This document shows, piece by piece, positions 37,118 through 47,446 of a stretch of DNA of 64,000 nucleotides (the stretch's first letter is position 1; every line of letters begins with the position of its first letter). The stretch covers positions 186,001-250,000 of the forward strand of contig CALOEL010000005.1 in assembly GCA_942492375.1 (NCBI GenBank), written 5' to 3'. A program made the translations under genes and the position numbers. Under the pieces are notes generated by a model that did not search any database, was not told the DNA's origin, and saw nothing but the letters and a program-made list of their open reading frames with translations. Origin of the DNA: JAHEAO01 sp942492375. GTDB taxonomy: Bacteria > Pseudomonadota > Alphaproteobacteria > Rhodobacterales > Rhodobacteraceae.

Positions 37118-38565
37118 TCCGGCTGGCCCGCCGCGATATAGGCGGTCTTGACGGTGGTGTAGAATTCCGCCGCCGCCCTGCCCTGTTCGCGGGGTCCGTA
37201 GGAACTGTCGCCGCGCCCGCCGAAGGGCACGTGATAGTCGGTGCCGGCGGTTGGCAGGTTGACCGTCACCACGCCGGTGCGAGCGTTGCGTCGGAAATGC
37301 GTGGCGCGGGCAAGGCTGCGGGTGACGATGCCCGAGGTCAGGCCGAAATGCGTGTCGTTGACGGTGGCGAGCGCCTGGTCGTAGCTGTCGACCCTGATCA
37401 CCGAGGTCAGCGGCGCGAACATCTCCTCGCGGTTGATGCGCATGTCGTTGCCGGTGTGCAGGAAGACGCCGGGCGACATGTAGTGGCCCTCGGTCTCCAT
37501 CGTCAGCCGGGTGCCGCCGCAGGCCAGTTCCGCGCCCTCGGACTTGCCTAGTTCGACATAGTCGAGGTTCTCGCGCAACTGCTGCTCGCTGACCACCGGA
37601 CCCATCTGGGTGCCATCGGCCAGGGCATGTCCGACCTTCATCGCTTTGGCGCCCTCGACCAGTTTTTCCGCGAAGGCGTCGTGAATCGCGGAGTGTACGA
37701 TCAGCCGTGACGAGGCGGTGCATTTCTGCCCAGTGCCGCCGAAGGCACCGCCAAGTGCCACCGAGACAGCGAGGTCGAGATCGGCGTCATCCATCACAAC
37801 CAGCGCGTTCTTCGACCCCATTTCCAGTTGGACCTTGGTGAAGTTCTGCACCGCCGTCGCCGCGATGCCGCGACCGACCGGCACCGATCCGGTAAAGGAG
37901 ATGGCGTCGATCTTCGGGCTTTCCACAAGGGCCTGGCCGATTTCGCGACCCGCGCCCATCACCAGGTTGAACAGGCCCGTGGGGACATCCTGTCGCGCGA
38001 TGATCTCGGTCAGGGCCACGGCAGAGGCGGGTGTGATATTGGCTGGCTTCCAGATCACCGCATTGCCATAGGCCAGCGCCGGCGCGATCTTCCAACTCGC
38101 GGTTGCAGTGGGAAAATTCCATGGACTGATCACCACGACGACGCCGATCGGCTCGCGCCGGACATCGACCTCGATCCCCGGCCGCACGCTGTCGGCATTC
38201 TCGCCAAGTTGCCGTAGGCATTCGGCGGCGTAATAGGTGAAAAACTGGCCGGCGCGGAAGACCTCGCCCTTGCCTTCCGCCAGCGGCTTGCCCTCTTCTC
38301 GGCTCAACAGCGTGCCCAGTTCCTCGGCGCGCGCCATCAGTTCATTCCCGATGGCGTTCAGCACGGCCTGCTTGCGTTCCAACCCATAGCCCGCCCATTC
38401 CGTTTGGGCACGCCTCGCCGCTTCGAGCGCATCATCCAGCTGACTTGCGGTCGCCTGCGCGAACATTCCAACCAGATCGTCAAGATCCGACGGGTTCCGG
38501 TTCTCGATCTCCGAAGAACCAGCAACCCATTCGCCGGCGATATAGTTGAGTTTCGTCTCGGCCAT
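37114..38565 (-). CDS. NAD(P)-dependent aldehyde dehydrogenase
   Basis: 483 residues. ALDH signatures: SPWNFPTATASWKIAPAL, KPANITPASA, FTGSVPVGRGIA (NAD), LEMGSKNALVV (catalytic Glu) and GGTGQKCTASSR (catalytic Cys). Closest in appearance to alpha-ketoglutaric-semialdehyde or related dehydrogenases; the substrate is not fixed. Upstream is an iron alcohol dehydrogenase, which could supply its aldehyde. 104 bases separate the two. Confidence 0.9.
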   Translation of the reverse strand: MAETKLNYIAGEWVAGSSEIENRNPSDLDDLVGMFAQATASQLDDALEAARRAQTEWAGYGLERKQAVLNAIGNELMARAEELGTLLSREEGKPLAEGKGEVFRAGQFFTYYAAECLRQLGENADSVRPGIEVDVRREPIGVVVVISPWNFPTATASWKIAPALAYGNAVIWKPANITPASAVALTEIIARQDVPTGLFNLVMGAGREIGQALVESPKIDAISFTGSVPVGRGIAATAVQNFTKVQLEMGSKNALVVMDDADLDLAVSVALGGAFGGTGQKCTASSRLIVHSAIHDAFAEKLVEGAKAMKVGHALADGTQMGPVVSEQQLRENLDYVELGKSEGAELACGGTRLTMETEGHYMSPGVFLHTGNDMRINREEMFAPLTSVIRVDSYDQALATVNDTHFGLTSGIVTRSLARATHFRRNARTGVVTVNLPTAGTDYHVPFGGRGDSSYGPREQGRAAAEFYTTVKTAYIAAGQPE

Positions 38566-38669
38566 GGTCCGGACCCTTTCTGGTGATGCTCGAAGGTTTT
38601 CGCCAACAGGCCACAGCCTGCCGCGTCAAGCAAATGAAAACGACCCGGAATTCATCCGGACAGGTCGGA

Positions 38670-39815
38670 TCAAGTCGCCATGAGTATCGCGGCTTCCAGC
38701 GCCGGTGCCGGAAGATCGCAGGGATTCGCCTTCATCGAGGAAGACCCGAGCGCGTCCCGGGCGAGAGCGCCGATATCCGCCCCATCGTCCAGCCATCGCC
38801 CCAGCCTCGGCACACCAAGCCGGTCCAGCCGGTCCCCGAGCCGCTCGAAGACCTTGTCATGGGGCAGTCCGAACGCGGCACCCATCGAGATGGCCACCTC
38901 GTCGAACCGCGTCAGATCGGCCCCTGCCCGCGCCATTTCAGCGCGGTTCGCGGCCAGAACCGGACCAAGCAGACGTCCGCAGATGACGCCGTGAGGCGCC
39001 TGAAACCGGCCGCCGATGATCCCGGCAAGGCCATGGACCGCGCCCAGACCGGCATTGCTCAGGGCGATGCCGCCGGTCAGGCTGACGAACGCCAGTTCGT
39101 CCCGCATCGCAGGGCTTTCATCCTGCATCAATCGCGCCAGGGCGGCCAGACCGCGCGGGATGGCCTCGCGGCACAGCGCATCCGTCAGCGGATTCGCGCG
39201 GCTGGACAGATAGGGTTCGATGACCTGCGTGATCGCATCAAGGCCCGATGCCAGCGTAACGCCGCGCGGTGCGCCGTCGGTCAGGGCGGGATCGACGATG
39301 GCGATCTCCGGCATCATGCGGTCGTCGCGCAGGCTGACCTTGCGGCCCGCCTCTGGCACACCGATGACGGCGTTTTTCGTCACTTCGGCTCCGGTTCCTG
39401 CCGTCGTCGGTATCGCGATGAAGGGTAGCGGCGCTTCAGAGAGCGGCCGCCCCTTCCCCACCACCTCGAGATGATCCATGACCCCGCTCTTTCCGGGCAG
39501 AAGCGCCGCCGCGGCCTTGCCGAGGTCGATGACAGATCCGCCGCCGACGGCAATTACGGCCTTGGCTCCAAAGCGACGCCCGAGATCCAGCGCCGCCGTG
39601 ACATCCGCGACAGTCGGCTCTGTCGGCTGGACGTGCTGGACAAATTCGCAACCCGAGCTGCGCAGGTCGTTCAGCAGCGTCTCGACCCAGTCAACCGTCC
39701 GGCCGCGCACCAGCAGGATCCGGGTGCCGAAACCAGCGGCAAGCCGCGCCGTGTCTTGGGCGCTTCCCCGGCCGAACAGGATCCGCCCAGCAGTCATGAA
39801 GCTGAACGGAGTCAT
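38670..39815 (-). CDS. Iron-containing alcohol dehydrogenase
   Basis: 381 residues of the Fe-ADH family. NAD-binding GGGSVIDLGKAAA, PTTAGTGAEVTKNAV, and metal ligands in ASGLDAITQVIE (Asp/His region), GAVHGLAGIIGGRF and APHGVICG. Oxidises an alcohol or reduces an aldehyde; substrate unknown. Start at 39815, 10 bases after glpK, so it extends the glycerol operon. Confidence 0.9.
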   Translation of the reverse strand: MTPFSFMTAGRILFGRGSAQDTARLAAGFGTRILLVRGRTVDWVETLLNDLRSSGCEFVQHVQPTEPTVADVTAALDLGRRFGAKAVIAVGGGSVIDLGKAAAALLPGKSGVMDHLEVVGKGRPLSEAPLPFIAIPTTAGTGAEVTKNAVIGVPEAGRKVSLRDDRMMPEIAIVDPALTDGAPRGVTLASGLDAITQVIEPYLSSRANPLTDALCREAIPRGLAALARLMQDESPAMRDELAFVSLTGGIALSNAGLGAVHGLAGIIGGRFQAPHGVICGRLLGPVLAANRAEMARAGADLTRFDEVAISMGAAFGLPHDKVFERLGDRLDRLGVPRLGRWLDDGADIGALARDALGSSSMKANPCDLPAPALEAAILMAT

Positions 39816-39825
39816 TCGATCTGCC

Positions 39826-41317
<1,492 letters not shown>

Positions 41318-41373
41318 GGCTCATCCGTGTTTCATGGGGTCCGGACAGAGGTCCGGCGTCCCCGGGTCGAAAA

Positions 41374-41397
41374 GCCCGGGGGCCGAAGCCCCCGGGC
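41374..41397 (-). terminator. Strong hairpin with TTCG loop between glpV and glpK
   Basis: Perfect 10-bp stem GCCCGGGGGC / GCCCCCGGGC with a TTCG tetraloop (minus strand), followed by CTTTTC. It begins 9 bases after the glpV stop. It looks like an intercistronic terminator or an RNA stabiliser that would make glpV more abundant than glpK. Confidence 0.75.
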
Positions 41398-41405
41398 CGA
41401 TTCAT

Positions 41406-43127
41406 TTACTGCCAGCTTGCGACCAACTCGTCATAGGCGATGGTCTGAGGCTCTTCTTCCTCGTCCTCCAGCTTCGGCTTCGGCGAACCGGCTTCGTTCA
41501 GCCAGACTTCCGGATCCTGCTCTTCGTTGAGCTTCGGCCCAATATCGCCCTGGATGCCGGCCCTCTCGATGCGGGACATCACGCTTTCCATATCATCGCA
41601 AAGGCTGTCCAGCGCGGCTTGCGTCGACTTGGCGCCCGACATGGCGTCGCCGATGTTCTGCCACCAGAGTTGCGCCAGTTTCGGATAGTCCGGAACGTTG
41701 GTGCCAGTCGGCGACCAGCGAACACGATCCGGCGAACGGTAGAACTCCACCAGGCCGCCCAGGTTTGGGGCGCGTTCGGTGAAACTGTCATGCTGGATCG
41801 TGCTTTCACGGATGAAGGTCAGGCCGAAATGCGACTTTTCCACATCCACCGTCTTCGAGGTCACGAACTGGGCATAGAGCCAGGCGGCTTTCGCGCGGTC
41901 CTCGGGCGTGGACTTCATCAGCGTCCAGGACCCGACGTCCTGATAGCCGACCTTCATCCCGTCTTCCCAGTAAACCCCATGCGGGCTGGGCGCGAGACGC
42001 CACTTGGGCGTGCCATCCTCGTTCATGACGGGCAGGCCCGGTTGTACGAGAGATGCCACAAAGGTCGTATACATGAACATCTGCTGAGCAATGTTGCCCT
42101 GCGCTGGAACCGGCCCGGCCTCCGAGAAGGTCATGCCCTGTGCCGCTGGCGGCGAATAGTCGTTCAGCCACTTGATCGCCTTGTCGACCGCATAGACCGC
42201 CGCCGGCGAGTTCGCCGCGCCACCCCGGTCAACACAGGCGCCGACCGGCTGGCTGTTCTCGTTGACGCGGATGCCCCATTCGTCGACCGGCAGGCCGTTC
42301 GGCTCTCCCTTGTCACCCATTCCGGCCATCGACATCCAGGCATCGGTGTAACGCCAGCCAAGCGACGGATCCTTCTTGCCGTAATCCATGCTGCCGAAGA
42401 CGTCCGAGGCCGGGCCGCCGGCATAAGACATGTCGCGGCCGGTGAAGAATTCGGCGATATCCTCATAGGCCGACCAGTTGATCGGAACGCCGAGATCGTA
42501 ACCGTACTTCTCCTTGAAGTCGGCCTTGGTCTTTTCGTCGTTGAACCAGTCATAGCGGAACCAATAAAGGTTCGCGAACTGCTGATCAGGCAACTGATAG
42601 AGCTTGCCGTCCGGTCCGGTTGTGAACTGGGTGCCGATGAAATCGGCCAGATCAAGCGTCGGGCTGGTGACATCGGAGCCTTCGCCATCCATCCAGTCCG
42701 TCAGGTTGCGAACCTGCTGATAGCGCCAATGGGTGCCGATCAGGTCGGAGTCGTTGACATAGGCGTCATAGACATTCTCGCCCGATTGCATCTGGGTCTG
42801 AAGCTTCTCGACCACGTCGCCCTCGCCGATCAGGTCATGCGTGACCTTGATGCCGGTGATCGCCGAAAAGGCTGGCGCCAGCACCTGGCTTTCGTATTCG
42901 TGGGTGGCGATGGTTTCCGAGACGACGTTGATCTCCATCCCCTGGAAGGGCTGGGCGGAATCGACGAACCACTGCATTTCCTGTTCCTGCTCCTCGCGGG
43001 TCAGCGCGGAGCGTTCGATATTCTCGTCGAGAAAGGCGGTGGCCGCCTCCATGTCGGCGAAAGCCGGAGCGCCGACAAGTGTCAGCGCGACCGCCAGGGC
43101 CGTCGTGGATCTGAGTGACAAGGTCAT
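41406..43127 (-). CDS. glpV: Glycerol ABC transporter, substrate-binding protein
   Basis: 573 residues with an N-terminal signal peptide (ALAVALTLVGAPAFA). An extracellular solute-binding protein of the long type found in the GlpSTPQV glycerol transporter of rhizobia and roseobacters. Binds glycerol in the periplasm and delivers it to GlpP/GlpQ. The gene lies in the usual place after glpU and before glpK. Substrate is inferred from this gene order. Confidence 0.9.
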   Translation of the reverse strand: MTLSLRSTTALAVALTLVGAPAFADMEAATAFLDENIERSALTREEQEQEMQWFVDSAQPFQGMEINVVSETIATHEYESQVLAPAFSAITGIKVTHDLIGEGDVVEKLQTQMQSGENVYDAYVNDSDLIGTHWRYQQVRNLTDWMDGEGSDVTSPTLDLADFIGTQFTTGPDGKLYQLPDQQFANLYWFRYDWFNDEKTKADFKEKYGYDLGVPINWSAYEDIAEFFTGRDMSYAGGPASDVFGSMDYGKKDPSLGWRYTDAWMSMAGMGDKGEPNGLPVDEWGIRVNENSQPVGACVDRGGAANSPAAVYAVDKAIKWLNDYSPPAAQGMTFSEAGPVPAQGNIAQQMFMYTTFVASLVQPGLPVMNEDGTPKWRLAPSPHGVYWEDGMKVGYQDVGSWTLMKSTPEDRAKAAWLYAQFVTSKTVDVEKSHFGLTFIRESTIQHDSFTERAPNLGGLVEFYRSPDRVRWSPTGTNVPDYPKLAQLWWQNIGDAMSGAKSTQAALDSLCDDMESVMSRIERAGIQGDIGPKLNEEQDPEVWLNEAGSPKPKLEDEEEEPQTIAYDELVASWQ

Positions 43128-43203
43128 GTTTTCCTCCCTTTGGAAAGTTTAGTATTTTGCGGACCGGCCCCTTGCCAGGACCGGACCGCCCGAAACGGCT
43201 CGT

Positions 43204-43476
43204 CTAAACGTAGCGAAATACTGCCGCGGCGTAGACGAGACATGCGATGAGCGCGTAGGGCTGCGGTCCGATTTCAAGTCCCAGCCAGATCAGGTTGATG
43301 AACGCCGAGCCCAGAAGCGTGATGAACAGTCGATCGCCCCGCGTCGTCTCGATCCCGAGGACGCCAACCCTTGGCGTTTCGGGATACCTGATCGCGAGGA
43401 TCGTGAAGACGATCAGCAATCCCGCGATCACCGCGAAGAAGATCGCTGTCGGTATCGTCCAGGCCATCCACTCCAT
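43204..43476 (-). CDS. glpU: DUF2160 small membrane protein of glycerol transporter
   Basis: 90 residues with three membrane helices. Matches DUF2160 (MAWTIPTAIFFAVI start; GIETTRGDRLFITLLGSAFINLIWLGL, landmarks RGDRLF and LIWLG). Encoded between the permease and binding-protein genes as in other glycerol ABC operons; its exact role is not known. Confidence 0.85.
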   Translation of the reverse strand: MEWMAWTIPTAIFFAVIAGLLIVFTILAIRYPETPRVGVLGIETTRGDRLFITLLGSAFINLIWLGLEIGPQPYALIACLVYAAAVFRYV

Positions 43477-43496
43477 GAGAAGCCTCCCTTTCCCTG

Positions 43497-44390
43497 TCAG
43501 ACCCGGCCGAGGGCGAAGCCCTTGGCGATGTAGTTGCGCACGAAGTAGATCACGAGCGCGCCCGGCACGATGGTCAACACGCCCGCCGCCGCCAGCACGC
43601 CCCAGTCCAGCCCCGAGGCCGAAACCGTGCGCGTCATCGTGGCCGAGATCGGTTTGGCGTCGACCGAGGTCAGGGTGCGGCTGAGCAGTAGTTCAACCCA
43701 AGAGAACATGAAGCAGAAGAACGCCGTCACGCCGATGCCCGAGGCCACCAGCGGCATGAATATCTTCACGAAGAAGCGTCCGAAGGAATAGCCGTCGATA
43801 TAGGCGGTCTCGTCGATCTCCTTGGGCACGCCGCGCATGAAGCCCTCGAGGATCCAGACCGCAAGCGGCACGTTGAAGAGCGTATGCGCCAGCGCCACTG
43901 CGATGTGGGTATCGAAGAGACCTACCGAGGAATAGAGCTGGAAGAAGGGCAGCGCGAAGACGGCCGGCGGCGCCATCCGGTTCGTGAGTAGCCAGAAGAA
44001 CAGGTGCTTGTCACCCATGAAGCTGTAGCGCGAGAAGGCATAGGCCGCGGGCAGCGCCACGGTCAGGCTGATCACCGTGTTCATCACCACGTAGATCAAC
44101 GAATTGACATAGCCCATGTACCAGGAGGGATCGGTCAGGATCTTCTCGTAATTCGCGAAGGTCAGGTTCCGCGGCCAGAGCGAGAAGGTCCCGAGAATCT
44201 CGGAATTGGTCTTCAGGCTCATGTTCACCAGCCAGTAGATCGGCAGCATCAGGAACAACAGGTAGAGCCCCATCACCACCGCCGATCCCGATGGCACGAA
44301 GCGCCGCCGCGTGCGGGTGCCCTTGCGGCTTGCCGTGACCCTGCCGGGGATCGTCGCGGCGCCGGGCGCCTGAACGGTGTTGTCGGTCAT
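43497..44390 (-). CDS. glpQ: Glycerol ABC transporter permease GlpQ
   Basis: 297 residues, six membrane helices, MalG-like. The EAA loop that contacts the ATPases is visible as EIDETAYIDGYSFGRFFVKIFMPL (landmark EIDETAYIDG). Start ATG at 44390 overlaps the glpP stop by one base (TGATG). Partner of GlpP. Confidence 0.9.
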   Translation of the reverse strand: MTDNTVQAPGAATIPGRVTASRKGTRTRRRFVPSGSAVVMGLYLLFLMLPIYWLVNMSLKTNSEILGTFSLWPRNLTFANYEKILTDPSWYMGYVNSLIYVVMNTVISLTVALPAAYAFSRYSFMGDKHLFFWLLTNRMAPPAVFALPFFQLYSSVGLFDTHIAVALAHTLFNVPLAVWILEGFMRGVPKEIDETAYIDGYSFGRFFVKIFMPLVASGIGVTAFFCFMFSWVELLLSRTLTSVDAKPISATMTRTVSASGLDWGVLAAAGVLTIVPGALVIYFVRNYIAKGFALGRV

Positions 44391-45262
44391 CAGACGCCAT
44401 CCCTTTTGTCGAGGTTGGTCATCACGGTGTAGAACACCCATGAAATCAGCAGGATCACGAGGAAATACATGATCGAGAAGGCCGCCGCGGGACCAAGATC
44501 GAACTGCCCCAGCGCCATTTTCACAAGATCGATCGACAGGAACGTGGTCGCATTGCCGGGGCCGCCGCCGGTGACGACGAAGGGCTCGGTGTAGATCATG
44601 AAACTGTCCATGAACCGCAGCAGGATGGCGATCATCAGAACGCCCGCCATCTTCGGCAGCTCGATATAGCGAAAGACCTTCCAGCGGCTTGCCTGGTCGA
44701 TCTTCGCCGCCTGGTAGTAGGCGTCGGGGATTGACTGAAGCCCCGCATAGGCCAGCAGCGCCACCAGCGAAGTCCAGTGCCAGACGTCCATCACGATGAC
44801 GGTGGCCCAGGCCGCGAAGTAGTCCTGCGTGTAGTTGTACGGGATGCCCAGCTTGTCCAGCGTATGGCCCAGAAGGCCGATATCGACCCGGCCGAATATC
44901 TGCCAGATCGTGCCGACCACGTTCCACGGAATCAGCAAAGGCAACGACATCAGCACCAGGCAGAAGCTTGCCCAGAAACCCTTTTTCGGCATGTTGAGGG
45001 CCACGAATATCCCAAGCGGCACCTCGATCGCCAGTATGATCGCCGAAAAGGCCATCTGACGCCGCAGCGCATCCCACATCCGGTCGGAGTCCAGCATCTC
45101 GCGGAACCATTCGAGCCCGGCCCAGAAGAACTGGTTGTTGCCGAACGTGTCCTGGACCGAATAGTTGACCACCGTCATCAGCGGGATCACCGCCGAGAAG
45201 GCGACCAGCAGCAGAACCGGCAGGACAAGGAACCAGGCTTTCTGATTGACGGTCTTGTTCAT
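44390..45262 (-). CDS. glpP: Glycerol ABC transporter permease GlpP
   Basis: 290 residues, six membrane helices, MalF-like. The EAA-type loop is IPDAYYQAAKIDQASRWKVF (landmark AAKIDQA). Coupled to glpT (four-base overlap) and glpQ (one-base overlap). Forms the heterodimeric channel with GlpQ. Confidence 0.9.
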   Translation of the reverse strand: MNKTVNQKAWFLVLPVLLLVAFSAVIPLMTVVNYSVQDTFGNNQFFWAGLEWFREMLDSDRMWDALRRQMAFSAIILAIEVPLGIFVALNMPKKGFWASFCLVLMSLPLLIPWNVVGTIWQIFGRVDIGLLGHTLDKLGIPYNYTQDYFAAWATVIVMDVWHWTSLVALLAYAGLQSIPDAYYQAAKIDQASRWKVFRYIELPKMAGVLMIAILLRFMDSFMIYTEPFVVTGGGPGNATTFLSIDLVKMALGQFDLGPAAAFSIMYFLVILLISWVFYTVMTNLDKRDGV

Positions 45263-46347
45263 CGCCCGCCCTCCGTGTTGGGCGCGACGCGCCAGTCATC
45301 GGCATAGACGTTGATATGCCCGGTATCGAAGACGATCCGGTCCGCGTCCGCGGGAATGGGGCTGCCCTCGCCCGCAATGGAATTCACCTGTTGGCCTGCC
45401 ACGTCAAGACGGACGATCTTGTGTCGGCCGACATCCTCGACCCGCGAAACCCTGGCAGGGATGCCGTCGCCGCCGCTGGCAAGCCTGATGAACTCGGGAC
45501 GCACGCCGATCTGGATCCTGCTTCCCTGCGCCGCGTAGCCCGCGCCCAGATCGACCGTCGCCCCGGCGATCCGCGCGGTCGAGCCTGACAGTTCGGCGTC
45601 GAACAGGTTCATCCCCGGCGAGCCGATGAAATAGCCGACGAAAGTATGCGCTGGTCGTTCGAACAATTCCTCGGGCGTGCCGATCTGCACGACCCGACCG
45701 TCATGCATCACCACGACACGGTCGGCGAAGGTCAGCGCCTCGGTCTGGTCGTGAGTCACATAGATCATTGTGTGGCCGAACTCGTGGTGTAGCGATTTCA
45801 GTTGGGTGCGCAGCTCCCATTTCATATGCGGATCGATCACCGTCAGCGGTTCGTCGAAGAGAAGCGCGTTCACATCTTCGCGCACCATGCCGCGGCCAAG
45901 GCTGATCTTCTGTTTGGCATCGGCGGTCAGCCCCCGCGCCTTGCGGTCAAGTTCGGCCTCCATCCCGATCATCTTGGCGATCTCCTGGATCCGTCGCGCA
46001 ACATAGGTGGGCTCGGCGCCACGGTTGCGCAGCGGAAAAGCCAGGTTGTCGCGCACGGTCATCGTGTCGTAGACGACCGGAAACTGGAACACCTGCGCGA
46101 TGTTGCGCTCTGCCGTCGGCGCGTCGGTCACATCGACATCGTCGAACAGGATCCTCCCCTGCGAGGGATGTAGCAGCCCCGAGATGATATTCAGCAGCGT
46201 GGACTTGCCGCAGCCCGACGCACCCAGAAGCGCGTACGCCTCGCCATCCGCCCAGTCGTGGTTCAGTTCCTTCAGCGCGTAATCCTCCTCGGATGAGGGG
46301 TTCGGCAGATAGGAATGCGCCAGGTTGTCGAGGGTGATCTTGGCCAT
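45259..46347 (-). CDS. glpT: Glycerol ABC transporter ATPase GlpT
   Basis: 362 residues. Walker A GASGCGKST, Q-loop QVFQFPVVYD, Walker B NALLFDEPLTVID, H-loop YVTHDQTEAL, and a C-terminal OB/TOBE domain. The usual LSGGQ signature is replaced by LTADAKQKISLGRG, known for this subunit type and suggesting asymmetric ATP sites with GlpS. Start overlaps the glpS stop (TAATG). Confidence 0.9.
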   Translation of the reverse strand: MAKITLDNLAHSYLPNPSSEEDYALKELNHDWADGEAYALLGASGCGKSTLLNIISGLLHPSQGRILFDDVDVTDAPTAERNIAQVFQFPVVYDTMTVRDNLAFPLRNRGAEPTYVARRIQEIAKMIGMEAELDRKARGLTADAKQKISLGRGMVREDVNALLFDEPLTVIDPHMKWELRTQLKSLHHEFGHTMIYVTHDQTEALTFADRVVVMHDGRVVQIGTPEELFERPAHTFVGYFIGSPGMNLFDAELSGSTARIAGATVDLGAGYAAQGSRIQIGVRPEFIRLASGGDGIPARVSRVEDVGRHKIVRLDVAGQQVNSIAGEGSPIPADADRIVFDTGHINVYADDWRVAPNTEGGR

Positions 46348-47435
46348 TACGCGGCCTCCGCGTAAGGCGCCGTCGAGACCAGCGCGCCGTTCTCGGCAAA
46401 GACGTAGATATGGGCCGGATCGACATAGACCTTCAGATCCTCGCCCGGCTTCAGATTGCGGACGCCGTGAACCAGCCCGACCCATTTTTCGCCGTGGTGA
46501 TCGAGGTGGACGAAGGTTTCGGATCCGGTGATCTCTGTCACGGTCAGGCGGGTATCGAATACGATCGGAGCCTCGCCACGAGAGGTCAGCCCGACATGGT
46601 TGGGACGGAAGCCCGCGGAGTAGCGGCCATCCGCCAGGTCGCGAAACTGGTCAGGCACCGGCATTGATCGGTCATTTCCGAAGGTAATGCCGTCCTTGGA
46701 CTTGGTCATGCTGAGAAAATTCATCGGCGGATCGGAAAAAACCCGCGCCGTCGTGGCCGTCACCGGCTTGCGGTAAACCTCTGGCGTCGGGCCGAACTGG
46801 GTCACGCGCCCTTCCCACAGCGTCGCGACATTGCCCCCGAGGAGCAGCGCCTCTTCCGGCTCGGTCGTGGCATAGACGAAAATCGAGCCCGATTCCTCGA
46901 AGATCCGCGGGATCTCGGCGCGCAATTCCTCGCGCAGCTTATAGTCGAGATTGGCCAGCGGCTCGTCCAGCAGAACCAGCCCCGCATTCTTCACCAGTGC
47001 GCGGGCCAAGGCGCAACGCTGTTGCTGTCCGCCTGAAAGCTCCAGCGGCTTGCGGTTCAGGAACGGGGTCAGCTTCATCAGTTCGGCCGTCTCGCGCACT
47101 CGTGCGTCGATCTCCGCCTTCGACTGCCCCATCAGTTTCATCGGCGAGGCGATGTTCTCGTAGACGGTCATCGAGGGATAGTTGATGAACTGCTGGTAGA
47201 CCATCGCGACCTTGCGATCCTGTACCCGCATCCCCGTAACGTCCTCGCCATTCCAGATCACGCGCCCCGTCGTCGGCAGGTCCAGTCCCGCCATCAGCCG
47301 CATCAGCGACGTCTTGCCCGCCAGCGTCGGTCCTAGCAGCACGTTCATCGTGCCGTTCTGCAGCTCCAGATCGGTCGGGTGGATATGGGCCTGCGCGCCG
47401 ACCGTCTTCGACACACCCTCCAGAATCAATGTCAT
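46347..47435 (-). CDS. glpS: Glycerol ABC transporter ATPase GlpS
   Basis: 362 residues. Walker A GPTLAGKTS, Q-loop MVYQQFINYP, canonical signature LSGGQQQRCALAR, Walker B LVLLDEPLANLD; the switch His that normally follows (THD) reads ATTEPEEAL here, so the H-loop His is absent. Together with GlpT (degenerate signature, intact H-loop) it makes one complete and one degenerate ATPase site. 11 bases after glpD. Confidence 0.9.
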   Translation of the reverse strand: MTLILEGVSKTVGAQAHIHPTDLELQNGTMNVLLGPTLAGKTSLMRLMAGLDLPTTGRVIWNGEDVTGMRVQDRKVAMVYQQFINYPSMTVYENIASPMKLMGQSKAEIDARVRETAELMKLTPFLNRKPLELSGGQQQRCALARALVKNAGLVLLDEPLANLDYKLREELRAEIPRIFEESGSIFVYATTEPEEALLLGGNVATLWEGRVTQFGPTPEVYRKPVTATTARVFSDPPMNFLSMTKSKDGITFGNDRSMPVPDQFRDLADGRYSAGFRPNHVGLTSRGEAPIVFDTRLTVTEITGSETFVHLDHHGEKWVGLVHGVRNLKPGEDLKVYVDPAHIYVFAENGALVSTAPYAEAA

Positions 47436-47446
47436 CCCGTACCCCC

